The position numbers and the translations under genes were made by a program. Of a stretch of 64,000 bases of DNA, positions 27,004 to 36,200 are shown piece by piece. Within the stretch, counting starts at the first letter, position 1. Every line of letters begins with the position of its first letter. The notes under the pieces were generated by a model. The model was not told the origin of the DNA, did not search any database, and saw only the letters and a program-made list of their open reading frames with translations. This DNA is from Akkermansia sp. N21116 (GTDB lineage: Bacteria > Verrucomicrobiota > Verrucomicrobiia > Verrucomicrobiales > Akkermansiaceae), in contig NZ_CP139035.1 in the NCBI RefSeq assembly GCF_029854705.2, positions 2,418,001 to 2,482,000 on the forward strand, read 5' to 3'.

Positions 27004-28014
27004 TTATTGGAACTGGGACAAGAAACGCACGTCATTCTCAATCAAGGCACGAATGTCCTTGATGCCCCAGCGGATCATAGCCAGGCGTTCCAGGCCGATA
27101 CCGAAGGCAAAACCGGTCAGCCCCTCATACATGGGGACACCGCGTTCCTTGTCTACCGCAGCAAACACGGCAGGATCCACCATGCCGCAACCGGCAATCT
27201 CAATCCAGCGGGGAGCTTGTCCGGTAGCCTGAAGTTTCACGTCGATTTCGAAGCTCGGTTCCGTAAACGGGAAGAAGTGAGGCCGGAAACGGACTTCCGT
27301 CTCCTGCCCGAAAAGAGCCTTCAGCAGGTATTCCAACGTACCTTTCAAATCTCCTACACTCACGTCGCGGTCTACATACAAGCCTTCCAACTGACTGAAA
27401 GCGGATAAGTGAGTAGCATCAATTTCGTCGCGACGGTAGGCGGAACCGGGAGCAATGATGCGTACCGGAGGAGTCAGGCGTTCCATCGCACGGATTTGCA
27501 CGGAAGAAGTATGGGGGCGCAGGAGCTTGCCGGAATCAAAGTAGAACGAGTCCTTCTCATTGCGAGCCGGGTGGTCCGCAGGAGTATTCAATGCATCGAA
27601 ACAGTGGAATTCGTCTTCGATTTCCGGACCTTCCGCCACGGAAAACCCCATGCGACGCAGGATGCCTACCGCTTCATCGCGGATCATGCTCAAGGGATGC
27701 AGGCCGCCTTTCTCAAGTTTGCGGGAAGGAAGAGTCACATCCACCCCCGCCACTTCGGCTGCATCGGCCTGCTTCTGGAGAGCAGTCTGCTTTTCCTCCA
27801 AGGCATTCGTGATCGTTCTGCGGGCATCGTTCAACATCTGCCCCACGGCCGGTTTGTCTTCCTTGGGGACATCTTTCATTCCGGACTGGGCCAGGGTCAG
27901 CGTCCCCTTTTTGCCGAGGATGGCGACGCGGGCGTCTTCCAATCCGCGCATGTCGGCCACCGCGGCAATGACAGCCAAGGCTTCGCTCTCAATACGTGTG
28001 ATCTGGTCTTTCAT
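27004..28014 (-). CDS. pheS: Phenylalanine--tRNA ligase alpha subunit
   Basis: The catalytic class II subunit. The ATG at 28014 (MKDQITRIESEALAVIAAV) is chosen, giving 336 residues, normal for PheS; a start 13 codons upstream adds an atypical MPLAEVGCRQQKF. The N-terminal coiled-coil region precedes HPLSMIRDEAVGILRRMGFSVAEGPEIE. Motif 2 is in AYRRDEIDATHLSAFSQLEG. FFPFTEPSFEIDV, WIEIAGCGMVDPAV and motif 3 GFAFGIGLERLAMIRWGI follow. The 176 bp to the divergent Nif3-family gene contain no recognisable attenuator or T-box. Confidence 0.97.
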   Translation of the reverse strand: MKDQITRIESEALAVIAAVADMRGLEDARVAILGKKGTLTLAQSGMKDVPKEDKPAVGQMLNDARRTITNALEEKQTALQKQADAAEVAGVDVTLPSRKLEKGGLHPLSMIRDEAVGILRRMGFSVAEGPEIEDEFHCFDALNTPADHPARNEKDSFYFDSGKLLRPHTSSVQIRAMERLTPPVRIIAPGSAYRRDEIDATHLSAFSQLEGLYVDRDVSVGDLKGTLEYLLKALFGQETEVRFRPHFFPFTEPSFEIDVKLQATGQAPRWIEIAGCGMVDPAVFAAVDKERGVPMYEGLTGFAFGIGLERLAMIRWGIKDIRALIENDVRFLSQFQ

Positions 28015-28190
28015 AAATTTCTGCTGCCGACAACCTACCTCCGCCAATGGCAAGCGTCAAGGAGGCTTGCCCCGGAGGCGTAAGAAAAACGCATTTCTCC
28101 GTCTCACCATGACATACCGGAACCCGAAGAAGGTACAGTGCGACGTGTTCTCTTGAATTCGGGTTCGGACTGCCCTATTCTTCCCGCATC

Positions 28191-28970
28191 ATGATTTGCC
28201 CCTTGCAGACCATCGTCTCCTTCCTGAACGACGAGCTCAAACTCGGCGAAATTCAAGACTACCCGAATGCATTCAACGGATTGCAAATCGAAAATGCAGG
28301 AGAAATATCCAGCATCGCCACCGCTGTCGATGCCTCCGAACGCGCCATGCGGGAAGCCGTCGATCATGGCGCCGACCTGCTGATTGTCCACCATGGACTG
28401 TACTGGTCGGGGCTCCGGCCTGTCACGGGAGCCTGGAAACGCAAACTCCAGCTCGCCCTGGATCACAACCTCGCCGTTTATTCCGTCCACCTCCCGCTCG
28501 ACATCCACCCCACCCTCGGCAACAATGTCCTGCTGGCCAAGGCATGCGGAATATCCATCACAGGAGGGGCTTTGCCCTCCAAGGGACACGATATGGGCAT
28601 CCGTGGAACTTTCCCCGGCACCGCCGCCGAATTGGCCGCTGCCGTAGCACAAGCCGTCAACGCTCCCGTCGAATCCTACCTTCACCTTCCCCATGACACC
28701 CCGGGCGACATCATCGTTTGTTCCGGCGGAGCCGGGGGAGATCTGGAAGAAGCCGTCCTCGAAGGAGCGCAGACCTACATCACCGGCGAGGGAGCCCACT
28801 GGAACATCCCGATGGCGGAAGAACTGGGCGTCAACCTCATCTTCGGAGGCCACTACGCCACGGAAACATTTGGAGTCCGTGCCCTGGGCCGCCTGCTTTC
28901 GGAGCGTTTCGGACTCCCCTGTTCCGATCTTGACATTCCCCCCTCCCGTTATTCCGCCCCCATTGCCTAA
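28191..28970 (+). CDS. Nif3-like dinuclear metal centre protein (GTP cyclohydrolase I type 2 / YbgI family)
   Basis: A conserved cytoplasmic protein of 259 residues. The family's metal-binding elements are visible: NGLQIENAGEISSIATAVDAS near the N terminus, DLLIVHHGLYWSG with the paired His, YSVHLPLDIHPTLGNN, and GGHYATETFGVRALGRLL with His and Glu near the C terminus. The physiological reaction of this family is unsettled; NIF3/YbgI proteins form toroidal hexamers with two metals per subunit. The gene is 24 bp upstream of an RluD-family gene and is probably cotranscribed with it. Confidence 0.92.
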   Translation: MICPLQTIVSFLNDELKLGEIQDYPNAFNGLQIENAGEISSIATAVDASERAMREAVDHGADLLIVHHGLYWSGLRPVTGAWKRKLQLALDHNLAVYSVHLPLDIHPTLGNNVLLAKACGISITGGALPSKGHDMGIRGTFPGTAAELAAAVAQAVNAPVESYLHLPHDTPGDIIVCSGGAGGDLEEAVLEGAQTYITGEGAHWNIPMAEELGVNLIFGGHYATETFGVRALGRLLSERFGLPCSDLDIPPSRYSAPIA

Positions 28971-28994
28971 TCTCCCCCCGATACGCTTTCCATC

Positions 28995-29945
28995 ATGATT
29001 TTCACCACGGACGATGCCGACGGGAAAACCCGGCTGGATCAATACCTCGTCGGACTCCTTCCCGACCTCTCCCGCTCCCGCATCCAGAGCCTCATCAAAA
29101 GCGGGGACGTCACACTCAACGGAAAACCCGCCAAGGCCAAAACTCCCGTTGAACGTGGAGACACCATCGACGTCAACATCCCCGAACCCGAACCCGCCGA
29201 AGCCCAGCCCCAGGACATACCCCTCCACATTCTTTACGAAGATACCGACGTCGTCGTTATCAACAAGGAAAGCGGCATGGTTGTCCATCCGGCCGCAGGC
29301 AACCCGGACGGTACCGTGGTCAACGCCCTGCTCCACCACTGCGGCGACCTATCGGGCATCGGTGGCATCGAACGCCCCGGAATCGTCCACAGGCTTGATA
29401 AAGATACATCCGGCTGCCTCGTTGTCGCCAAAAACGACAATGCCCATCAATCCCTCACCACACAGTTTTCCGAACGCACCACCCAAAAGCTCTACCTCGC
29501 CGTCGTCCAAGGGTGCCCGAAGGAACGCACCGGCACCGTCTTCACCCACATCGGCCGCCACCCGGTCAATCGTCTGAAAATGGCTGTCGTCAATCCCGGC
29601 ACAGGCAAGCCGGCCATCACGGACTGGGAAGTGCTCTGTACCGATCCCGCCACCGAGTCATCCCTCGTCCTTTGTACCCTCCACACCGGACGCACGCACC
29701 AGATCCGCGTCCACATGCTGCACTTGGGCCACCCTCTCATCGGCGATCCCATCTACTCCAACCCCAAACGCCAAAAAGCCCGACCGGGCCGCCTCATGCT
29801 CCACGCCTGGAGGCTCGGTTTCGACCATCCGCGTACCGGGAAAAGAGTCGAACTCGAAGCCCCCATCCCTGCCGAATACACGCCTTGGATGCAATCATTC
29901 CCCGGTAGCATACCCGAAGTTCACGATGAACATCCGAATCCCTAA
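28995..29945 (+). CDS. Pseudouridine synthase, RluA/RluD family
   Basis: A 316-residue RNA-modifying enzyme. An N-terminal S4 RNA-binding domain (RLDQYLVGLLPDLSRSRIQSLIKSGDVTLNGKPAKAKTPVERGDTIDVNI) precedes the catalytic domain. The catalytic Asp lies in IVHRLDKDTSGCLVVAKND. LYEDTDVVVINKESGMVVHPAAGN and LHTGRTHQIRVHMLHLGHPLIGDPIY are diagnostic of the RluA group. The presence of S4 and the size resemble RluD, which modifies the 23S rRNA helix 69, but the exact target sites cannot be read from sequence. Confidence 0.94.
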   Translation: MIFTTDDADGKTRLDQYLVGLLPDLSRSRIQSLIKSGDVTLNGKPAKAKTPVERGDTIDVNIPEPEPAEAQPQDIPLHILYEDTDVVVINKESGMVVHPAAGNPDGTVVNALLHHCGDLSGIGGIERPGIVHRLDKDTSGCLVVAKNDNAHQSLTTQFSERTTQKLYLAVVQGCPKERTGTVFTHIGRHPVNRLKMAVVNPGTGKPAITDWEVLCTDPATESSLVLCTLHTGRTHQIRVHMLHLGHPLIGDPIYSNPKRQKARPGRLMLHAWRLGFDHPRTGKRVELEAPIPAEYTPWMQSFPGSIPEVHDEHPNP

Positions 29946-29982
29946 GTCCCAATTGCCGCTGATTCCTGTATCCATTCATGCC

Positions 29983-30017
29983 AACAGCCTGCCCCACATG
30001 ATGCAGGGCAGGCTGTT
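29983..30017. terminator. Bidirectional-type hairpin between the convergent pseudouridine synthase and infC genes
   Basis: A perfect 12-bp stem, AACAGCCTGCCC / GGGCAGGCTGTT, with an 11-base loop lies 37 bp after the synthase stop and 34 bp after the infC stop on the other strand. T tracts are short on both sides. Confidence 0.7.
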
Positions 30018-30051
30018 AGGTTGGTTGAAAACTGGTGTTTAGAAAACCCTC

Positions 30052-30690
30052 TTATTCATCGTCGGCGGCATCGAATTCTTCCGATTCCGAATCGAAACCT
30101 TCGTCGAGGTGCGCTCTAAACTTCTTGACGCGCTGAGCGGCAGGCAACGGAGCCAGTACCATATTCATGGTATTGCCCGCCAGGCGGGGAGCCTGATCTA
30201 CCTGACCCATCGTCTTTAGATCGTCAATAACGCGTTGCATCATGTCGAAGCCCAATTCATGGTGGGCATTCTCACGACCGCGGAAGCGGAGCTGGAAGCG
30301 TACCTTGTGACCGTGATCCAGAAAGTCCTCCGTGCGTGCCATCTTGACGTTATAGTCATTGGTATCCGTACCGATACGGAGCTTCACTTCCTTCATGCGG
30401 ACGATCTTGCTCTTGTTGTTCTTCTGGAGTTTGGCCTGCTGGTACTTGTACCTGCCGTAATCGACAAGTCGGCACACGGGAGGATCCGCAGTGGAAGCAA
30501 CTTCGACAAGGTCGAGGCCCAGCATTTTGGCTTTTTCCAAAGCTTCACGAGTATTTAAAATACCGAGCTGTTCACCGGAAGCACTCACCACGCGGACGCG
30601 AGGAGCACGGATGCGTTCATTGACTCGGGTCTGGTCGCCATTATCACGGCGACGGTTATCTCTATTATTATTGGATGGCTTGATTGGCAC
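30052..30690 (-). CDS. infC: Translation initiation factor IF-3
   Basis: IF3 binds the 30S subunit and checks start-codon pairing. It has 212 residues, somewhat longer than E. coli (180) because of a basic N-terminal extension (MPIKPSNNNRDNRRRDN) and an acidic tail (DEGFDSESEEFDAADDE). The core is intact: NERIRAPRVRVVSASGEQLGILNTREAL, CRLVDYGRYKYQQAKLQKNNK, KEVKLRIGTDTNDYNVKMARTEDFLDHGHKVRFQLRFRGRE. The start codon is GTG at 30690; an in-frame TGA 24 bp upstream leaves no other start before it. The gene follows thrS by 40 bp, but rpmI and rplT, its usual partners, do not follow it. Confidence 0.96.
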   Translation of the reverse strand: MPIKPSNNNRDNRRRDNGDQTRVNERIRAPRVRVVSASGEQLGILNTREALEKAKMLGLDLVEVASTADPPVCRLVDYGRYKYQQAKLQKNNKSKIVRMKEVKLRIGTDTNDYNVKMARTEDFLDHGHKVRFQLRFRGRENAHHELGFDMMQRVIDDLKTMGQVDQAPRLAGNTMNMVLAPLPAAQRVKKFRAHLDEGFDSESEEFDAADDE

Positions 30691-30730
30691 GTTGTCAGGA
30701 TCTTTAAAGTATCAAGTGTGAAAAAGCAAC

Positions 30731-32623
30731 TCAATTCGCTGGCTTAATCAGCCTATTTTTGACTTCAGAAGCCACTTTGTCAACAAATTCCACCGTTGGG
30801 CAACATCCCAAGTCTCCTGCATCACGGTGACGAACGGATACAGTACCCTCTTCCGCTTCGCGGTGACCGATAACGGCCATGTAGGGCACTTTGTCCAACT
30901 GGGCATTGCGAATCTTGGCTCCAATTTTGTCCGGAGATTCATCAAGGGAAACCCGAACTCCTTCAGTAGCAAGCTGCTTCTTCAGAGATATTGCATTTTC
31001 CAGTACTTTCTCTGAAATAGGCAGAATTCGGACCTGTTCCGGAGCAAGCCATGTCGGGAATTTTCCTTCAAAATGTTCAATAAGCAACCCCGTAAAACGT
31101 TCCATGGAACCGAAGGGAGCGCGGTGCACCATCACCGGACGGTGAGGCTTGTTGTCCGATCCCGTATAAGTCAGGTCAAACCGTTCCGGCAGATTGTAAT
31201 CCACCTGGACGGTTCCAAGCTGCCACTCGCGGCCAATGGCATCCTTGACGATGAAATCAATCTTCGGACCGTAGAAGGCGGCTTCTCCCGGTTCTTCCGT
31301 ATAGCTGGCACCCAGCCACTTGGCGGCTTCGCGCAATGCTTCTTCGGCTTTGTCCCAGTTTTCCGGAGAACCGACGTACTTCGTACTGTCCGGGTCGCGG
31401 AGAGAGATGCGGACGCGGTAGTCCGTCATGTTCAACGTACTGAAGATCGTCTTGACGATGCCGAGGCACTGCTGGATTTCATGGGCAAGCTGGTCGGGCG
31501 TGCAGAAAATGTGGGCATCGTCCTGCGTAAATCCGCGGACACGCGTCATGCCTCCCAGCTCCCCGCTCTGCTCCCAGCGGTACACGGTGCCGAACTCGGC
31601 CAGTCTCACGGGAAGATCGCGATAGGAATGGGCATCGCTGGCATAAATTTTGATGTGATGCGGACAGTTCATCGGCTTGAGCATGTAGCCTTCCAGCGTT
31701 CCGTCGCTCAATCCGTTGAAAAGTTCCGCGCAGGAAGCCCCTTCCTCGCACAACTTCTGCATCATGTCCCGTTCCGGGATGGGGGCATATTGACTGTCTT
31801 TATAATATGGGAAGTGACCGGAGGTCCGGTACAGATCCAGTTTGCCGATATTGGGCGTATAGACCTGCGAGTACTCCAGCTTATCGAGTTCTTCGGTAAT
31901 GAAATCCTGAAGGGAACGGCGGATCAGAGCCCCCTTCGGTTTCCAGAGGATCAACCCCTGCCCGACGGCTTCGTCAATGGCGAAAATTCCCATTTCGCGT
32001 CCAATGCGGCGATGATCGCGGCGCTTGGCTTCCTCGAGACGCTGAAGATGTTCGTCAAGCTGGGTCCTGTTCGGGAAACACGTCCCGTACACGCGCTGCA
32101 GCATGGGGCGGCTCTTGTCCCCCTTGTAGAAAGCGCTGGCAACACTCATAATCTTGAACGCCTTGCAATTGCCCGTACGCCCGACATGAGGGCCGGCGCA
32201 CAGATCAACGAAATCGCCGTTGCGATACAGGGAAATTTCTTCGCCTTCGGGGATGTCGTTCAACAAATCCAATTTGAACTGCGAGCACACATCACGGGGG
32301 CCGCAGGAGCCGAGTTCACCCGACATTGCCATGCGCATCGCTTCTTCACGGGTAACTGTCTGGCGTTCAAAGGGATAATTAGCTTTGACGATTTTCTTCA
32401 TCTCGGCCTCGATCATTTCAAAATCTTCCGTACTGATCCGGTGATCCAGCTCCACATCATAGTAGAAACCGTTGTCGACCGAGGGACCGGCGGCCAATTG
32501 AGCCTCGGGCCAGATATGGCTGATAGCCTGGGCCAGCACGTGCGCACACGAATGGCGCAGCCGTTCCAAATCGGATGCTTGATTGCGTTCGTCGAGAGTT
32601 TTTCGCTCCTTGTGTTCAGACAT
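30731..32623 (-). CDS. thrS: Threonine--tRNA ligase without an N-terminal TGS domain
   Basis: Charges tRNA-Thr. The ATG at 32623 is chosen (MSEHKERKTLDERNQ), with AGAGGGG three bases upstream; the frame stays open for another 18 codons without adding recognisable sequence. The protein has 630 residues. The editing domain starts almost at once: H24-SCA-H28 and later CAGPH supply its HxxxH and CxxxH elements. About 50 residues corresponding to the TGS domain of E. coli ThrRS are missing. The catalytic core keeps the zinc ligands (Cys of MNCPHH, His of DDAHIF, His of MVHRAPFGSMERF). An insertion of about 27 residues lies just before the MNCPHH element. The anticodon domain (WLAPEQVRILPI...) is complete. 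It is cotranscribed with infC. Confidence 0.96.
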   Translation of the reverse strand: MSEHKERKTLDERNQASDLERLRHSCAHVLAQAISHIWPEAQLAAGPSVDNGFYYDVELDHRISTEDFEMIEAEMKKIVKANYPFERQTVTREEAMRMAMSGELGSCGPRDVCSQFKLDLLNDIPEGEEISLYRNGDFVDLCAGPHVGRTGNCKAFKIMSVASAFYKGDKSRPMLQRVYGTCFPNRTQLDEHLQRLEEAKRRDHRRIGREMGIFAIDEAVGQGLILWKPKGALIRRSLQDFITEELDKLEYSQVYTPNIGKLDLYRTSGHFPYYKDSQYAPIPERDMMQKLCEEGASCAELFNGLSDGTLEGYMLKPMNCPHHIKIYASDAHSYRDLPVRLAEFGTVYRWEQSGELGGMTRVRGFTQDDAHIFCTPDQLAHEIQQCLGIVKTIFSTLNMTDYRVRISLRDPDSTKYVGSPENWDKAEEALREAAKWLGASYTEEPGEAAFYGPKIDFIVKDAIGREWQLGTVQVDYNLPERFDLTYTGSDNKPHRPVMVHRAPFGSMERFTGLLIEHFEGKFPTWLAPEQVRILPISEKVLENAISLKKQLATEGVRVSLDESPDKIGAKIRNAQLDKVPYMAVIGHREAEEGTVSVRHRDAGDLGCCPTVEFVDKVASEVKNRLIKPAN

Positions 32624-33014
32624 ACGCCCCTCTACAAACCCCATTCCGCCCGGATTATCAATGCAAAAAAACAGCATCTGACAAAAACTTCACCCGTTTT
32701 CCTTGTATCGCAACAGTTCTTTCCGCTTGGACCGCATCTTCTCCGGGAAATCTCCGTCGAAAATAAAATTTGTAAACGTATAGATTCTTTGTCGGTAGCA
32801 TATGTCCGTATCTTGAAATATCATGTTATATCTCACCCAATCAATATCTAATAGGAAAAATAGAGACCAGTACCTTGCAACAGGGAGATTCATCGATTCT
32901 TCTCTCGTTCATTATCGTGAAGAATCAATAGTCCAACTTGAACTCTTGACTATGAATACAATCTACGGAAAAGAAACCACAAAACGAACGTTTAATCATA
33001 TGTCTTACACAATA
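32624..33014. other. Intergenic region upstream of thrS and of the giant autotransporter
   Basis: AT-rich, non-coding sequence between the divergent thrS and autotransporter genes. A 67-codon open frame on the minus strand (32690-32893) has no family features and no good start site, so it is not called. No tRNA, T-box or riboswitch was recognised. The thrS promoter must lie here but no consensus boxes stand out. Confidence 0.4.
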
Positions 33015-33184
33015 TTCTATCGGTTTTCAAAACCGCTTGTATAGAAACATAACTAATTGATAATAAGTATAAATTAAATAAAAAAACGAGAAAAATATGA
33101 AATCTGAGTACAATAATGGAACGCATATCTTATTGTACAACAAACGCATTTTTTGATTGATGACGGTTTTGAAATCTGATAGAA
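33015..33184. repeat. 21-bp imperfect inverted repeat bounding an AT-rich leader
   Basis: The arms at 33015-33035 and 33164-33184 are reverse complements at 19 of 21 positions and enclose 128 bp of AT-rich DNA. The left arm contains the perfect palindrome CGGTTTTCAAAACCG, which has the same CGG-N9-CCG outline as the arms in front of the autotransporter at 5042. The right arm ends 25 bp before the start codon at 33210. Functions considered are an invertible segment or paired binding sites of one regulator. The two mismatches weaken the first idea. Confidence 0.6.
33108..33138. repeat. Hairpin inside the inverted-repeat-bounded leader
   Basis: A perfect 9-bp stem, GTACAATAA / TTATTGTAC, with a 13-base loop lies about 70 bp before the giant autotransporter start. 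It could be an operator or a leader-RNA hairpin; nothing in the sequence decides. Confidence 0.5.
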
Positions 33185-33209
33185 GCAGATAACACCTGTT
33201 TTTCTTATT

Positions 33210-36200
33210 ATGAGATTGCGACTCCCCTCCCTCCTCAGGACAGCTTTGCTGTCATGCCTCTCCATGGTAACAACTCTTTCTTCCGGAACGATTGCCGCAG
33301 GAAGTACATTTGTTCTTGCTCTGGCTGCCATCTCCGAAAGTCATGCCGACACATGGTCTCCGAACGGTATCACCTACACAAAATTGACGACGGGTACATC
33401 CGGAAGAGGAGCAATTGATGCACCGGCAACCGAAGCGGGAAATACGATTATCAACTACACGAATGGCGGAAATTGCGGTTCCTCATTGAACTGGGAAGGA
33501 AAGGACATCAGGTTGACAACGGAAACATGGAATTCGGGAAATCCTGACGATCCTTTTCAAAACAGTACAAATAATAACCAGATATTCAATACGCTAACCA
33601 ACTCCGCCACATCTGCATTGATCAAGAATGTAGGCATGACCGTCAACGGCAAGATTACAGCGAATTCTCTCTGGATGTCTTCCGGTCGTTACAATTTGTT
33701 GAATGAAGACAACTTGGCCGTTAAAACCCTTTATCTGGTCGGAGGTCAATTATGGCTTACCGGCAGTGGTTCTGTCAGTGCCGATGTTTCCCTGATGATC
33801 GGTTCATCGACATGGGCCGAAAGCAATGAAACGGCACAATGTTCGTTAAGACTCGAGAACGGAACGAGCGTTAAAGGTACCGTGACGCTGGTTGAAGATG
33901 CTTTGATCAGTGTTCATTCACCCGGAATTACAGGTACGATCGCAGGAGATCTCACCGTCGCCGGTCACGCACTGACTAAAAAAGGGGATGGAACACTGGT
34001 CTTGAACAATATTGCTGACAGTACGATTCCCTCCTTGACTGTAAACGGGACGCTTCAATTCAAAAATCTTGCTGCGGACACCTCCGGCAAGACGTTCACA
34101 AACATCTCTTTGAAGAACAACTCCACCCTATCGTTCTTCAATAACGCTTCAGGAGCAATCACGCAAACGGTTCAAACATTAACCCTGGACGGCAATGCGA
34201 CACTAATCACAGCTAATGCTGCAGGCAACTGGGACATCGCCAGTTTGAACGGAACAGACAAAACGCTCACACTGCAAGATAGCCATGCCGGCACCTCGGA
34301 AGGGACGACTTCCTGTTATATTCTCAAGGGAGGAACATTCTCCGGCAACCTCTCCGTCAAACAAACCGATGCCGGAGAAAAGAGCAATATGCTGGTGGGA
34401 GTAACCAATGAAAGTCTGCTGGCTCACACAGTCGTCAACCTTGCCCAAAAATCTTCGTCGAATGGCTTCTCCGTTCTGGCTCTTGGAAACGATACGGTTC
34501 AGCTGGCCGGCCTAAACGGCGTTGCCGGAACGGCTATCGTTGCGTACGGCAATTTTTCCAATCTCTCCACCTTGAATGACAAGTCCGTCCTGATGGCCGG
34601 AGACCAGTCGCGGACTCTGGAAATCACCGGGGATGGAACATACGACTATCAAGGGGCTCTTGGCAGCAAACTGAACATCACCATGACAGGTACCGGGACT
34701 CAGACCTTCTCCGGTGACATGTCCGCCTTTAACGGCAACATCACTCTTTCATCCGGTACTCTGAATCTTCAAGGAACGGTTGCCGCAGGAGGCATGCAGC
34801 TTAACGGAACCTTCAGCGGCGGAACATTGGGCATTGGGACGGACGTGCTGTATTCAGCTCAAATGTCCTCCGCTAATTTGACCGTTCAAATGCTGGACAA
34901 AGGCAAGCTCCTGTTGGAAGGAGGTTCTTCATTTACACTGGGCAATACCGTTGCTTCCGGCCTATCCACTATTTCCCTCACGGGAGGAGGAACTCTCGAT
35001 TTGGGCAATTTTTCCGTTGCCGCCTCGGGAGGCTTGCTCAATATCGATCTCGGATCGGCCAATATCGATTCATTAAACTTGTTTGCCAAAGGAACCACGC
35101 TGGGAACGCTTCAATCCGTCTTAAGCGTTACCTCGGGAGAACAAAACTATATGGCAAACGGGTATAATGATAACAAGGTTACTTTCTCCCTCCTGTCTCT
35201 TCTGGAGGATTCAAGCATTACCACGGCGGATCAAAGTTATTACCGGAACGGAGGCAGCCTTACCCTGCAGACCTACCCGACCTACGCGATGGGGACACTC
35301 AACATTAACGGAGGAACGGATACGACAGATGAAATTATCCTGAACGGAGCGGCACTTACCCCCGGTACGCTTAATCTACTCACCGAAAGACCCTTCGCGA
35401 TCAAAGACGGAGACACTCCAGGAAATTTCAGCGTTGATACGCTCAGTTTTATCAACGATACCACCCTCACTCTTGGGACGAAATCTTCCGTAGGCAACAT
35501 AACCGGAAACGGTTCTCTGGTTCTTCAAAAACAAGCATCTATCTCAGGCAACGTCTCCGGAACAATAGATCTCAGTGTTGCGACGGAAGACGTTGTAACC
35601 CTTTCCAAGGGAACAATGACTTTTCGCAATTTTTCCCTCATCGCGGAAGGCACTCTGAAACTGGATGAGGGCAGCAAGGTTGCCTTCGAGATGGATTCCT
35701 ATAATCCGTCCTTGGGGAATGTCAACTTCCAACTCGACGGGAAATCCGATATTGCCTTCAAGAGAATTAACTTTGGGGGAGGATCCGGCAAGAGTACATT
35801 GAACCTGACGAGTGGAGAGAACTCCTTCGGTTCCATGACCTTGGAGCAGCTCACTTGCGCCAATACCACTAATACCGTAATCAATGTAGGAGCCCGCACT
35901 GCCTTAAACATCACCGGGGAGAGAGTCACGGATTCCTATGCCAATTTCGTCAATTCGGTCACCTGCCTTCTTACCCACTGGAATAGTACCGCCGTCATCA
36001 ACATTTCCGGTACATTCAACCTTCTCAATGCCGCCGGTTTCTCCATCGTTAATCCCAATTCTGGAAGACCTGTCATCAATGTTTCGGAAGGTGGCGTTAT
36101 CAACCTGAAAAAACTTGCGTTATCGACTCGAGATGGTGGTTCTGAATCTGCGGAACTAGTCCTCTCCACCGGGGCACTCCTGAACATCGGTACCGATGGC

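Noticed and set aside
27409-28156. Plus-strand frames across pheS
   Set aside because: Antisense to an unambiguous pheS with all class II motifs.
32690-32893. A 67-codon minus-strand gene upstream of thrS
   Set aside because: No Shine-Dalgarno, no family resemblance, and AT-rich composition typical of the surrounding leader.
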